A stretch of 64,000 bases of DNA from Isoetes taiwanensis. Lineage: Eukaryota > Streptophyta > Lycopodiopsida > Isoetales > Isoetaceae. A program made the translations under genes and the position numbers. This document shows positions 1 to 11,579 of the stretch, in pieces (positions within the stretch are counted from its first letter, which is position 1; every line of letters begins with the position of its first letter). The stretch is taken from assembly GCA_021234155.1 (NCBI GenBank), contig JAJEKV010000011.1, forward strand, positions 9,961,712-10,025,711, in the 5' to 3' direction. Under the pieces are notes generated by a model, which saw only the letters and a program-made list of their open reading frames with translations, was not told where the DNA came from and did no database searches.

Positions 1-560
1 ACTGAATGCAAGATGATTCATTGCTTCTGTTATCTGAAGTTTTCTCCTCCCATTCCTACAATCACCATGCTCAAAGATAAATGATCAATTTATGGATCAA
101 CCATGTTGATCAATATTTATGCTGAAACATAAATAGCCACATGTATTGCAAAAGGATTTAAGATACAAACCCATGTAATAAAAAGTGCATGATAGCATTC
201 CAAGTGCTTTTGTTGCTAGCAGCTGCATTGCCATTTTTTATATCAGAAAGGGAAATATCCTTGCTAGATAAGGACATTCAAGTCTGCTAAATCGGATAGC
301 AAACCAAACACACTGAAGGCTCAAGTTTCCTTCAGCAACTAACAACAGCAAATACTTGAAGCATTGGTACAAAATAATAGTTAAATGTCCCTATCTTTGA
401 TGTGAGCTTGCTCTCTGGGTGTAAAATCGCTAGTGGGGTACAACTTTTGGCGAAGCGTTTAGGCACTTTAAGTGCTGAAACTCGCGGACGTCGAAGCCCG
501 TCACACCCTTCTCCCTCCTTTTCCCTTGGGCGCCAAAACTCGAGACCGCTGTTTGATCTG
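1..560. other. AT-rich non-coding stretch upstream of the coiled-coil exons
   Basis: No convincing coding sequence is seen. The stretch is AT-rich and is repeated almost exactly at 34036-34600 in copy B. By position it could be an intron or the 5' flank of the plus-strand gene that follows. Confidence 0.5.
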
Positions 561-1430
561 CTGATGATGGAGGCATGGAGCTGATGATTTTGACAAAGAT
601 CGAGATCTCAGGTAATCTGGGGTGAAGCCCCACGAGGAAGAAACTTGGTTGGAAAATAATGTCACGGATCGAGATTGGGAATCTGTTTGGACAAAGAAGT
701 TGAACAAGGAAAAGATAAAATGGCACTGTGCAAATCTTCAAGAGAAGTTGGAAACACTCTACCGAAAAATCTACAAGAATTGTCACAACAAAGAAGTAAG
801 AAAGTAGCTGGCCCTTGCTTTTGCGTTTGAAAATTGCACTAGATCAATAGTTGCACCTGAGGAACACAAAGTAAACTGGGCTGCATTTGCTGTGCAATGC
901 CAAAGACAACTAAAAACAGATGCAGATGTTGTAGCACATGTTAGGAAAACTGAAATGAAGGCAAAGCTAAAGGTGGCAGCTGGATCAAATGGGATCAGTG
1001 CATGTGATGAAAACATAAAAACCTTAGAGAATGCAGTACAGGAGATTGGAAAATCAGTTTTACTTATCACAAAGAATCTGGAAGCAGTAGAAAGTGAGTT
1101 GAAAGGCAATGAGAAGGCCTCAAGTACGTAAAATGATGTTGGAAGAGGCCGAACACAGCTTTAAGACAGACTACAAAATGATTTGGCTACAAAACAAAGA
1201 GGAGTTCAAGCTTAATCCAAACCGTGAGTTGGAGGCGAAATTAAAGATTTGGAGCAGACCGTCCCGTGATGGAAACTTGGCATAGGAACAAGGTACAAAA
1301 CGCAATGAACCCTACATCCGTTAATGAGCAGGTCAAATGTAAAATCAAACTTGAGGAGGAGTTAAAAGTTCTCAAAGAAGAAACAGACTTCTCGTGATTT
1401 CTATATAAAACAATTTAGGAGCTGAAAATG
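560..1430 (+). pseudogene. Coiled-coil protein exon(s), function unknown (copy A)
   Basis: Two plus-strand reading frames (622-807 and 892-1131) translate to Lys/Glu-rich, heptad-like helical sequence, including LEETLYRKIY-like and IKTLENAVQEIGKSV segments. Both are preserved in copy B at 34630-35178 despite frameshifts, which supports real coding sequence and not chance. Weaker coding traces continue to about 1430 in other frames. The segment lies upstream of the FCP1-like domain in the same orientation and at the same spacing in both copies, so it may be the N-terminal part of one gene. I do not recognise the coiled-coil family. The broken frame may be real decay or base-calling error. Confidence 0.4.
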
Positions 1431-2460
1431 GATACTCCTCAAGAACATTTAGCATCTCTACTATTATAATGAGATAAGTTGTTAGTGCAAGATCCATTTT
1501 ATACATGTGCAAAGATGTGGTCCGGAATTCACTAAAGCTTACAGTTAAGTTTAGCAATGAATTGCCAACATGAGTATCATATAGCTTGTTGTTCATTGTT
1601 GAGAGGAGGACAATGTATTCATGGTTGCCCGAAAGGTGCCGAGGGGTGTATTTGATTGAGCTAGGTTTTGGCCATCTTGCGTGCTTCAAATAGTAAACCA
1701 AAAAGGATGTGTTAATCCGTCCCTCCGCAATTGAGGTCTCACCCTACATGGTTCAAAGAAGGACATTAGCTTCATTTGAAGATGCACAACACCCGCAAAA
1801 GTCCTATAGGAGTACAAACCATGACTGATTTGAATGTAACAAATAGAATCACCACCACCACCCAAGAGGTCAGCCGTCAAGAAGCTATAGAAGAAGTTGT
1901 AAACACAAAGACCAGGCTTGGGAAAAACAACGCACTGAAAGTGTACATACTGAAGCACTTAAGGAAGTTGAGGGAGTAATTCCATTGGATGAGGGCAACT
2001 TGGGTGAATTTTTTGTCAAAAGGAAAGGGCAGGAGAACAAAGAGGGGTAAGCCGGAGGATAGCAAAGAAGTTGTTCAAGCTACAAGAAAGAGAACAAGAA
2101 GCAAAGACTGCGGAAGGATGCAGAAGCGGGGCCTCAATCATGACACCACACCTATCAAAGTGTTTTCTCAAGAAAATGCGTAATCAGCCCTCAAGTTTCG
2201 GTGAGCCCCATCTTCAACAAGTGATTGATGCCCTTACAAAACCCTCGAAAGTCAGGGGGAAGTGTCGCCAAGGCCACAACTTAGTATTGCTTAAAACATT
2301 GAATATTATTGATTTTCTTTGTTTGCATTCACTATAGGATTACCAGCTTGATTCTCAAGTAGGTCGAGAATGCCGCCAAGGATACGTAAAGGTTTCCACA
2401 TTCAACCCATTTTTCATTTTCATCTTCATCTATTTATTCATGTAGTAATTCCCGCTTGTG
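1431..2460 (+). other. Fragmented coding traces and probable intron between coiled-coil and phosphatase exons
   Basis: Short Lys/Glu-rich plus-strand frames occur at 1776-1979 and 2071-2337, and they are conserved in copy B (36001-36337, ending in an ALTKPGKSVWEVLAKATT-like tail). They read as further exon pieces of the same unrecognised gene. The stretch 2300-2460 is T-rich and ends in a polypyrimidine tract with a TTGTGTAG acceptor near 2463, which looks like the end of an intron. Confidence 0.35.
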
Positions 2461-2463
2461 TAG

Positions 2464-3210
2464 GTATTCGATGTTCCAACGCATTAAATATTGATTTGGT
2501 AGCAAAAGATAAACTCATTGTCTTGGAATTTAATGGTGTGTTGGTAAAAACTTTTGGTGCAAATGAACACATACGCTTGGAATCGGGATTGACAATGACA
2601 TACACTAGTAGAAAGAAAGTGATATTCAGACAAGAAATTCTTCCTGAAGACTTTGTTACAGAAGTGTTGTGTTGGTATATGGTCATCAATGCAACTCTCT
2701 AATGTGGAAGATGTGCTGCAAGTACTATGTCTATGTTTGAGGGACATATTTCTATTCGTATGGGGACAGGAAAAATGTGTGAAGACCAGTTTTCCCCACC
2801 CTGACAAACCTGGATGTCCAGTCATGATAAAGCCACTTGGGAAAATATATGAGTCATACCCAAGATTCAACGGTAAGACTTTGCTTCTTGATGATTCATT
2901 ATACAAGTCTTACCTTAGCAGCCCCTAGAAACTTCTGCTAGTACCTGCATTCAAGATGGATGTTTGTGATGAAGTGCTAACAGTACTCACTCCAAAGATA
3001 GAAGGAATACTGCAGGCCAAGACTGAGTAAAAAATGAAGTTACTGGTGAAGAACACATACAATTGCATGCCCTGGCCTATGACAGATAGAAAGATTATGA
3101 AGTTATGCCTGGAAAGACTTTCTGGAAAACAATTGCAGTTGTGCACCCTTGTGAATGAGGAATTGAAGAAGGTTTATGGAGATGAACATTGTTATCCTCC
3201 ATTACTGTGA
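2464..3210 (+). pseudogene. FCP1/NIF-like (HAD superfamily) phosphatase domain, copy A, frameshifted
   Basis: The translation contains the landmarks of the plant FCP1-homology domain: a motif-I-like strand (KLIVLEFNGVLV), a VGIWSSM segment matching the family's GxWSS motif, a CVKTSFPHPDKPG loop, and a motif-III-like segment (KTLLLDDSLYKS). The reading frame shifts near 2650 in this copy. The nucleophile position, usually Asp in DxN/D, reads Glu here, so catalysis is doubtful. A further mostly open stretch (VPAFKMDVCDEVLT through CYPPLL) follows a TAG at 2926-2928 and reaches about 3210. An AG acceptor just upstream supports a spliced exon. The family dephosphorylates the RNA polymerase II CTD or related serine sites, but this member may be inactive. 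Confidence 0.6.
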
Positions 3211-3349
3211 TTAAGCCTAAGACATTTATGATTATTGGCCTGATTGTCATTTATTTAGGCCAAGAGTTGTAAGAGTTGGGTAATTATTTGTCTACATGTC
3301 CTTTTTCTGTTTCCTCCAGATTTTGGTTCATGTTTTACTCTTCCAGTTT

Positions 3350-3564
3350 GCAAAGGATGCTGAAAATCTTTCTTGGGCTTAATCTATATGTGGCATTAAG
3401 GGGTAAATGTGGTTGCTACAGCTTGGGCTAACAAATGGATCGGGCTTGTTGGAAACCATGGAGAGGTTCCTATAGTAATTGGTTTTAGCAGAAGAAGGAT
3501 GGTTTACCACTATAGTATGTTGAAGCCGAAGAAGATGTTGAATGACTCCATTGGTAGTACTTAA
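3350..3564 (+). CDS. Probable last exon of the FCP1-like locus, copy A
   Basis: A polypyrimidine tract and CTTCCAG acceptor end at about 3349. The open frame that follows ends in TTSIGST-like residues and a TAA at 3562-3564. Copy B at 37405-37615 keeps the frame and adds the segment VGLTNGSVVGNHGEVPIVIG. Homology is not recognised. It is assigned to this gene only from position, strand and conservation between copies. Confidence 0.35.
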
Positions 3565-4880
3565 CTTGTCCATTCATTCTACTTTATGTTAGTAGTTTCT
3601 TATTTTTCCCGTGATCTTCCGTTCCCCCTAGATATTCGTGAGTTTTTATGTGGCCGAATTCTTCCAATATGATTCTTATGGAATCATGTATGTGCTGTAA
3701 CTTTATATCATATAAGCATGGTTTCATTAATTAGAGAAATTTCGTTTTCTCGTTTGACAACGAAATAGGTTGTGGTCACCCCGGGGATGGTAAGAAATGA
3801 TTCCTCTCTACCAAAACCAAGCCTCAATAATCCTAAGTTCAGCTTTGAAAAAAAACACACCTGAATTTGACACCAGCCCTCAGAGGGCCAAAGCCGGCAT
3901 GACAAGAACCGAGGGGTTTGAGTAGCATCACCGCTGGTCGAAGATTGCCATTACATTCTAGCGAAACAAGTGAAGGCAGAATACAAGAAGCACATTGTGG
4001 TTCGTTCGGGTCAAATTACCATCCGGGGATGTATAATCGATGTACGTAATCGCCACCGCCGATCTTTCGACTATTTTTTATCCAATTCTAAGTTGAGATA
4101 ACACAAAAAGCATAGTGCACAAAAGTTGAACACATACCGAATTGAAAAAGCATAACTCATATTGAACCTCGAAACAAGTGAAAAATGTAAACACAATGTT
4201 ATAACAAAACTTTGTACAAAATGCCCAAAGACAAAGGCGAAGGCTATATCAATCGAGTCTCAAATACGCCTCGATCAACACCATGTTCAGCAGCCTATTC
4301 TGCAATATGCCCTTTCCAATAGCAATGGTCCGTGATGTGTCCATTTCTCAGATATCCAGCTTGTTTCGATGTCAACATCCATTGCCCGTTTGCGGCTGCT
4401 CAACACGCCCACATATCTTGGCTATTAAACAATTGTCCCCGCAATTGCTCGGAATATTCATTAGAGGGTACCAGCTTTCCGCTTTTAGGTGAAGGGTCTG
4501 GGAGGTTCTCCCACTTCCTGAGGCGGCTTCAGGTTCCCACATACTCAAAATTAGGAAGGGCCTTGTCCAGGGCTTGCTTGTCCAGCTTGCTTAGTTAGCA
4601 AAGGGCATTACGGTGTCCAAGTTCTCGTCTGGTTTTCAAGCTTCTTGAAAGTTGATCAAGTTTTGCCTGCGGCCTTCTCGGGCCTTTTATCAGCCCCTCG
4701 CCCCTTGATCCTTTCTTCAAGCTTTTCTGATCCAGGCCTTCTAGTATCTCGATCCATGTTGCTAAGATCCTTCCGCCTCCCAGGTTATATTAATATCGCT
4801 TGTCGAACCTTTGCTCTTCACGCTGCTCATCTTGCTCATCACCTTCCTTTCCATGTCGCCTTGCCATTTTCTCTAGAATC
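3565..4880. other. No gene recognised (intergenic or 3' flank), copy A
   Basis: AT-rich sequence with scattered short frames on both strands that do not survive in copy B. It probably holds the 3' flank of the plus-strand gene and the 3' part of the minus-strand locus. No RNA gene or repeat is seen. Confidence 0.4.
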
Positions 4881-4910
4881 TCAAGAAAGATCTAAGGAAA
4901 TCCAAGATAC

Positions 4911-5126
4911 CTTGTCGCCAAACTCAAAAGCAACACTCCGCTTTCCTTGCATCAACGCTACCCTTTGAGGCAGTTCCCAGAAGAAATCCAAAACGCAACC
5001 TTCTAATGGTACCAAATCCTTCACTATATAATAGACATAAGAAGTTTTGCCCGGCTCTTGAGGACCTAAGTCGCCTTCCATAGTCGCCCATGAGAATTTG
5101 GGTTTACCCAGAAAGAACTCCAAATA
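4911..5126 (-). CDS. Probable internal exon of an unrecognised minus-strand gene, copy A
   Basis: On the minus strand an AG acceptor (end of an A-rich tract at 5127-5128) is followed by an uninterrupted frame of 72 codons, then a consensus donor (GACAAG followed by GTATCT) at 4910. The peptide is rich in aromatic residues and includes the segments FSWATMEGDLGPQEPGKTSY and LEGCVLDFFWELPQRVALMQ. Copy B at about 39000-39150 retains the same sequence with small indels. The exact fit of splice sites to an open frame supports a real exon. I could not name the domain. Confidence 0.5.
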
Positions 5127-6257
5127 CTTTTTTTTGTTTTTGCATCTACATCTTCGCCGCCATTATCGGATATTTTGGAAGAGGAGTGCTTTGTGGTGCT
5201 TTTAGTGACTTGAGTCACCGCAGTCTAAGTTGTGTTTAATCCGGCAAAGACTAACGCCACTCCCGCTTATTGTCACATGGTCGACATAATACCGAATTCT
5301 TTTATATTTTTTTTGCTCTCCCATCCTTTCTCTTCATAAGCCCCTAGGGAAACATGGGAGCTACCTTGTATCCGCTAAGACCGCATAAACAATTTGGCAA
5401 ATGTACCGACCGAGAAACATGACAATATGGTACACTTTTGTGCATGTGTCATGCCTCGCAACTCGCTAAAAAAATCTGGTATTTTTTTCACATCCTTACG
5501 TGGTAGAAAAAGAACGCGATGTCTACAAAAACCAAACCGCATTTTCTCGACAATCGATGCGCATAATAAGGATGCCACTTTTGTTACGTACCGCACGATG
5601 TTTTGCTTCTTTTCATTTTCCCGCCTCATCCGCCTCATTATAGCAACAATAGCTTCCAAAAATCGCAAAGTGATTACCTTGAACTCGCCTCTTTATTATA
5701 GTTTGCTTTGACGATTCGGAATTGTGGTCTGCAATATCCGTGAGACGTTGCTCGGGACAAAATTGAAAACATGAAGCCAACTCTTCAAAATTATTGTACG
5801 CCTTCTCCGAGATAGAATTACGTATGATAACACTTCACGACGCATGAGTGAAAGTGTTCTCATGTCTAGAGCCCTCTCGACCGCAATTAAAACGCCCCGT
5901 ATACCCCTCACTGCACTTTCAAGAAAACCTTTGCCCTCGTAAGATTTCGGCCCATCAACCGCTTACCTCAAGATTGTTCATTCCTCGTAGGTTTCTCGTG
6001 AATGTCTTGTTGAAGAATTCCTTTGAAGGTTTATCCGTAATTCCCCCGATCATCAAGGAGCTTTCTCGCTTGCCCATTTGTTGACAACTTCACGAAGTTT
6101 AGACCGTAGAATCTTGCATAAATAGGAACTGCTTCTCATCCTTCAGCCTTAACCTTCTCGAGTTGTGGTTGCCACCTCGACAAAATCCTCGCATTTAAGT
6201 GCCGGTTTAGATCGCTAAGGACGGCGCATTTTCCCAGAAAATAAACGAAAAACATAC

Positions 6258-6434
6258 CTTCCAGCGGATGTCACCAAGTAGCCTGCTGGTCTTGTGGAGG
6301 ACATCCCAATGCCTTGTCTTTGGTTTCTTAGTTGTTGGAGCTTTTCTATCAGCTGGTTCTTTGTATATCAAGTTTTCGATGACGCCGCCAATCGTATGGA
6401 AATCAATGTATTCTTTTGTTGGAGAGATTACCAT
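6258..6434 (-). CDS. Probable second minus-strand exon, unrecognised, copy A
   Basis: The minus frame from 6434 reads through IGGVIENLIYKEPADRK and TTKKPKTRHWDVLHKTSRLL, and ends at a textbook donor (GGAAG followed by GTATGT) at 6257. The donor and most of the peptide are kept in copy B (about 40277-40455). With the exon at 4911-5126 it suggests a multi-exon minus-strand gene. Family unknown. Confidence 0.4.
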
Positions 6435-6959
6435 TTAATACACGACTTCTTCTTTTTAAATATGCTTTCGCAAATTCCAACCTTTGCTCGACATTGCCCA
6501 CGCATGTGCATAAAAAACCGTGGCAGAAAAATGCCGCGGATTACCGAAAATAATATAAAATTTCTTGTTTGCCAATTCTTCCGGCGCTAATCAAGTGACT
6601 AATTTCCTGCAGTGATCGAGATACACTAGTTAGTGCAAGAAATTGTTCACGGATCGCGACCGCGATCCGTTGAGCATATTTATATATGTAACCAATATGA
6701 CAAGAAAGAAATAAATATGATGTAAATGCACCTTGTTAAAGGATCATATGGGACCGGATCTACAGTGTAAGAACCTCCGTGGGTATTTCTTTTGAAACTT
6801 TTATCAAGAAATCGACATGGTCATTCGGATCGACTCTATGTGTCATATTAGCGGGAGCTGGTTCGCGAATCGAAAATGCTAACCCTTTGAACCAGCTTTA
6901 CACCCATTGGGTAATATCTTTTGAACTCCTCGAGCTTGATGCCGCCTCCGAGCCGAGCT

Positions 6960-7394
6960 TTTCTTCATCCGGATTGAACTTCAAATCTTCCGCATTTGGG
7001 GATCAGTTCTCCGGGCAATAAGTGGTCTGGTAGGTGTTGCTTTAGTGGACGGAAGGAGTAGAAGACGCCGGGTTGCCGCGACCGCCATCCGCGGCGCACC
7101 TTTGGAATCTTTATCCCGAATGGTGGGATCCTCTTTGATGGTTGTCCTTCTAGTGCCTCGAAGTCTCCGGGGGAGCAAATCAAAAGCATGACTCGAGTTG
7201 AAGGGTCAACCATCGCAGTAACAACCAACATTTGCCGAGGGGCTACGTTAGCTTCTCGAAGGAACAACAACATTTGCCTCTATGGGCACTACAAAGATCC
7301 TTTGGAGTGGATGGTTCGCCAAATAGCCCCGCAAAGGGCAACGGATCTCTTCTTTGAAACAGCCCCCTCGGAGCCGCTTGGTGTCCATCCTTGA
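6960..7394 (-). CDS. Possible third minus-strand exon, unrecognised, copy A
   Basis: Minus-strand coding-like frames cover this stretch with one shift and include EALEGQPSKRIPPFGIKIPK. Copy B at 41147-41419 carries the same segment with EALEGQPSKRIPPF preserved. No domain recognised. It is grouped with the two exons above by strand and spacing. Confidence 0.3.
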
Positions 7395-8403
7395 AGGCGC
7401 TTTGTTGTCTTTAGTAGCCTTTAAAGCAGCGAAGGAGGTTTCTTATCACCGAAAGACCTTTTCTCGCACATGCTAAATCCAACAAGTATATCCCCTCGCT
7501 GCACTTTATACCTCGACAAAACTTAAGGAATCATAGGACGGCAATATCCGCCCAAATCCTTAGCACCGGTGGGCATCCCCTTGCCGCTTGTTTGGTTTTG
7601 TTGACTTTACTCGCAATCATAATGGATGGATCATAATTCTCGCCATCTCAAAACGTACTACAAACCGCAATTTTTGAGTATCTTCTACGCCGCAAATTAT
7701 TGCATCTTGCACATTGTTTTTGGTACCTTCCCACATGGCAATAACTATACCAAGTCGGCCAGAATCTTCTCGACCCTTTGCCATTCCTTAAGAACAAGCA
7801 CAAGTCCTTTCACGATCTCCAAATGACATGAGGTTTTGCTCAGTGGAAATTTCAACACACCACTTCCCCGCTTTTATCGGGTGTGACAATTCTGACGGTT
7901 CTACATTGGGCCCGCTGGAATAGTTCGAGGGCCGCAGAAGGAATTGACAACAGATTAGATACACTAGTATTGGAAGAAGGTGTTTATAAAGATCGCGCCC
8001 CGATCCAGCTTGATCAAAGAGCTAACTAAGAAAGGGTGTGCTTATCTATTATGCCGGGCAAGAACGCCACCGCTCTTTGCCGAACACCGGGTATTACATT
8101 TTATATGAAATGGTCGCCACTATCGCGGCAAGCTTTGTCTTGAGCACTACCTTCCAAAAAGAGGAAAGGCCGCGGGTCACAACTATCGCGCGGCGATCTT
8201 GTCGACCATCTAACTATCCTAAAAGACACAAGAGTGCCTATGGCTGACACCTAAAGCTAACAAAAAATCGCGGAAATTACCTTCTTTGAGAGGGCGGTGA
8301 ACGAGACATGATGGCGCCACGACTTTCCGGCGCTTAGAAACTTGGCTGGCGCTAAAAAATTTTCGCTAAGGTGATCGTAAAAAGGACGCCTCATTTTATA
8401 GGG

Positions 8404-8522
8404 TTCGCCATTATGACTGGGGCCGCCATTATGATCGGGCGCGCCATTATGATCGGGGCGGCGAATTATGACTATGCCGGGCGCCATAATGACGGGCGGC
8501 GTATTATGACGGGCGGATATTC
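8404..8522. repeat. Short interspersed palindromic repeats of CGCCATTATGAC, copy A
   Basis: CGCCATTATGA occurs three times in direct orientation (about 8406, 8424, 8442). It is followed by its reverse complement CATAATGACGGGCG and near copies. The partner array lies at 42422-42532. It sits upstream of the minus-strand exon candidates, next to GGCGCC and GCGGGAGAA words, so it could be a promoter or cis-element cluster. It could also be a small tandem repeat. Confidence 0.55.
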
Positions 8523-8579
8523 CCCATTCCGCCTAAAAGCAACGCCCAAATTTAAGATGGTACGGACAAAGGAAACGGG

Positions 8580-9182
8580 AGAATTTGTGTGAGAGTGAAT
8601 CAGAGGGGCGGTGGAAAGGACATCAAATCACCCACGGCATGTCATTTTTAAATGGATAGGGACAGTGGACATTACGGCACAAAAAAGTCCCGGCCTTAGA
8701 AGGACAACATTTTGAAATTCAAATTCATTTCAAATGCTGTAAGACCCTCCAAGAATTTCATTATTGCAGAGCTTGGCAAGGAGTTGTTCGAGGCCGAGTT
8801 AAATTGAAGGCGCTTATGGTGGATTACAATGGCGCCGATGAATTTCAAGGCATCCGACATATTTGACGCTAGAATTCATTGAAGGCCAAAAGAAAGGCAA
8901 GTACATTCATTAAACTGTGTTTTCATTTATATCTACCGCGATGCACCCCTTTTTGTGACCGTAAATCAAATCCCGCTCAAATTTGGGAATATAGACCGCC
9001 TCTATCAACAATTTAAGATCTCCGTTGCCTTTGTTGCGCATCTCCCCGCTTGCGTGTTGATACCATTCATCTTCCTCTCGATACGTGATCCTTACGGCGA
9101 CAAATTAGTACCATCGATCGCTAAGGCGATCTTGCCGAACATATTCTACCTTAAGGTACCATTTGATGCTCTCACATAAAGT
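8580..9182 (+). other. Unassigned conserved stretch at the right end of copy A
   Basis: Copy B holds an open plus frame here (42598-43020, with KWIGTRDITAQKVLEEGQHF) that is broken in copy A. The translated sequence is not recognised. The stretch is included because it is the last part of the duplicated segment. Confidence 0.3.
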
Positions 9183-9545
9183 TCTAGAGATAGAGTTGAT
9201 AGTCCCCAAAAAATTCATCCTGTCTCGGGTTTCAAACATCAAATCCAATGGGGATATTGACCAAAAATTATTTGGGTGATGACTTGAATCTTGCCCATCT
9301 AGCGCCTCGACCTTCTTGAGCTTTTGCGATCTTTGGTGACAAGTGTTGAGAACATCAAGGAGTGATATCCACACCCATAGCCCCATCGATCACATTCTAC
9401 AAGATTTTGTAGGCAGACTTTTTCTCTCTTGGAAACACACTCCCGGTGATCTTTTGTGATTCTTCACGGAATCTTTACGCAGTGGTTGCCTTAAGCAACT
9501 GGAGGTTCTAAACCCGAGGTTGAAGGTTTTGCGGGATTACCTTCA
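9183..9545 (+). repeat. Left flanking repeat, probable truncated 5' LTR
   Basis: It matches 17590-17968 over its whole length, from GAGATAGAGTTGATAGTCCC to GCGGGATTACCTTCAAC, with small indels. It lies just before gag, as the 3' part of a 5' LTR would. No clear tRNA-type primer binding site follows, so the LTR assignment is inferred. Confidence 0.6.
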
Positions 9546-9727
9546 ACATTTTGGAGGTTCTACAAGAGATCATCTTCTGGAATGCGGACTCATGGCACCA
9601 AGAAGAGTTAATGAGACATATCGAGCCCTCTTTTGAGACGGGATAATCGGGAAGCCTCTTTGCTACACCCTCTTGTCACCATACGACAGGCTGCTGCAGG
9701 CATGCCTTATCAATACTTGAGTTAAGT

Positions 9728-10860
9728 GTGCCTACTCCAGGTCCACTGTTTTTTGATCAGAGCATGAATGCCAACAATTTCCTCAAGACCTTTGAAGAAT
9801 ACTATCAAAGAATATGGTCACAAAAATTTTGTAAGTTTTCTGAATTTAAGAAATGTTTCAAGAATGATGAGGTAAGGGCTTGGTTAGAGTATGTTATAGG
9901 TTTAGGCACCAATTCTTGGGAAGAGCTGGTAAAAAAAGTTTCTAGCAAGATTTGGAAGAGTCTTGGACCCTCAAGATTTGATATTTGAGTTGCAAACTTT
10001 TCGCATCAAACATGGTGAAAGTGTCGGTGATGTATGTCGAAAAGATTCAATCACTATATTGTCAAATGCCAAATCAATCATGTTCCTAACCATACATTGC
10101 ATCTAGTGGCTTCTTTTATCAGGGGATTGAGCAGACCAAGAATACCAAGACTTTTGAAGATTCAAAACAGGAGGGATTTGATACAATACACAAGGCTTTC
10201 ACCAAAGCCTCTTGAAATTGCTGATATGATATCATACTTACGGATGAAATGCACTCACCAAGTGATCCTTTTTCAGTTATGAGCGGGGAGTGTATGGGAT
10301 CGGCACACATGCCTGTCTATGCTATCAAAAGGGGAAAAAAAAGGTTAAAGGTGGAAGATGATGAGGCTCTGCGGCGGATGTAGGCGAGATCACCAAGGTA
10401 TCACGAGGCTTTGGTGGGAAGTAACTAAACAACTTTGCAAGAGTTGAAGAATTTAAAATTTGAAAAGAAAACTTACCCCCCATGTGTGCCTTTGCTTTAG
10501 AGACACTCATTCTTCTGATTATTGCTGGTATAGGCCATGCACTAAGTGTGGAAAAAAGAGGTCATTTTGGTAAAGAATGCTTTTTGTATGTGAATTTTGT
10601 AAAGGCTGTAGGACATTCGAGGATAGATCGGTGTCAGGAATATTTTGCCAGACAAGAAAAATCTAAAATTGGTGAACCAAGTGCATCTATAAGGTTTGTG
10701 CAGGAAGTTGAAGAGCAAGAGGAGATTATGGCTGTCCACACCAGAAGGATGAATAATGCCAAAGAGAAAGAACCAGCAACTGAAGAAGTTGAGATTTTTG
10801 AAACATAAAAGATCTTTGAGCAAAGCAGTGGCTGTGCCTCCTCCTCCTGCTCAAAATTTG
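9728..10860 (+). pseudogene. gag: gag of the Tat-like element
   Basis: The frames at 9728-9988, 10034-10282 and 10482-10808 form a gag-like protein: an N-terminal capsid-type helical region (NANNFLKTFEEYYQRIWSQK, WLEYVIGLGTNSWEELVKK) and then a CCHC zinc knuckle at 10538-10580 reading CTKCGKK..GHFGKEC with one extra base inside. The C-terminal part is acidic. Several frameshifts break it. Gag packages element RNA in cytoplasmic particles. Confidence 0.6.
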
Positions 10861-11039
10861 TCAAGAAGGAAAAAGGCGTGAGGATTTTGAATATTTATTG
10901 AAAAATTCTAAAATGTGTAGATTTCAGCGACCTGCTCAAGATAGCCCCTTCTTACAGAAGAAAGGTGCTCAATCTTACTAAGGAAGATGAGTTTGCCCTG
11001 ACAAATCACATTGATGAGCACATGCTCACCCAGGAAGAT

Positions 11040-11480
11040 AATGATCCTGGAGCTTTCACCTGTGTTGCTAAAATGGAAGGGAAAATATTAACCCAAAGTT
11101 ACGCTAGATGGAGGATCACCCTTGAGCGTGATGCCACACCATGTCATGGTATTGTGGTCTAGAAGTAGACAAGAAGGCTCAATGATCTTGAAATCTTTTT
11201 CTAATTCTAAAATCAATCCGGTGGGAATAGTTAGCAATGCCTATTGATGTTGAAGGAGTAATGGTTGCAGCTAACTTTGTGGTGGTTGCTTTTGAAGGAA
11301 TAGGGGATAAATCAGATATTTATGACTTACTTTTGGGCGGGAAGGTGGCTTTCTCTGGTAGATGCTAGGCTGTGTGGTCAAAGGAGAATGTACCCATCTC
11401 AAATGGCAAGAAAAAGGTAACATTGTATAATAAGTTAGGAGAGTTTGAAAGCATGAATTTCATTTGAAGAAGAAATGTTG
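11040..11480 (+). pseudogene. Retropepsin-like protease of the Tat-like element
   Basis: The active-site strand VTLDGGSPLSVMPHHV has its Asp codon at 11107-11109. The DGG(S) form is usual in plant Tat and Athila proteases. The rest of the domain is present only in shifted pieces (for example ITSMWRI at about 11490). The protease would cut the Gag-Pol polyprotein. It lies downstream of gag and directly before the RNase H domain. Confidence 0.6.
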
Positions 11481-11579
11481 ATATCACATCCATGTGGAGA
11501 ATTTGAGGCGGATCTGATAGAGTTGGGGTCTAGCATAAAAATCTCAAAAGGAGTTGGCTTCAACCCGGGTTGAGCAATT

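Larger units (their letters stand above)
5127..8394. other. Intron-like and unassigned sequence around minus-strand exons, copy A
   Basis: Apart from the exon candidates listed separately, the sequence is AT-rich and shows no recognisable protein. A minus frame at 5375-5668 is partly kept in copy B but not clearly coding. GC-rich GATCGCG-like words appear at positions where copies A and B disagree, and are suspected base-calling noise. Confidence 0.35.
1..9182. repeat. Segmental duplication, copy A (cut by window start)
   Basis: This stretch recurs in the same orientation at 34036-43192, about 34 kb downstream. Long runs are identical, for example the stretch around 2820-2930 and its partner around 36860-36985. 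Most differences are short indels or replacements centred on CTG, CAG and CG. The match begins at the first bases of the window, so copy A may continue to the left. It ends sharply after the word CATAAAGTT at 9182: copy A then enters a retroelement repeat, while copy B continues into unrelated DNA. The copies could be a recent duplication, or two alleles or an assembly artefact of one locus. Confidence 0.9.

Noticed and set aside
8404-8522. CRISPR-like array
   Set aside because: The units are about 12 bp, palindromic and in both orientations, with no unique spacers of uniform length, in a plant genome.
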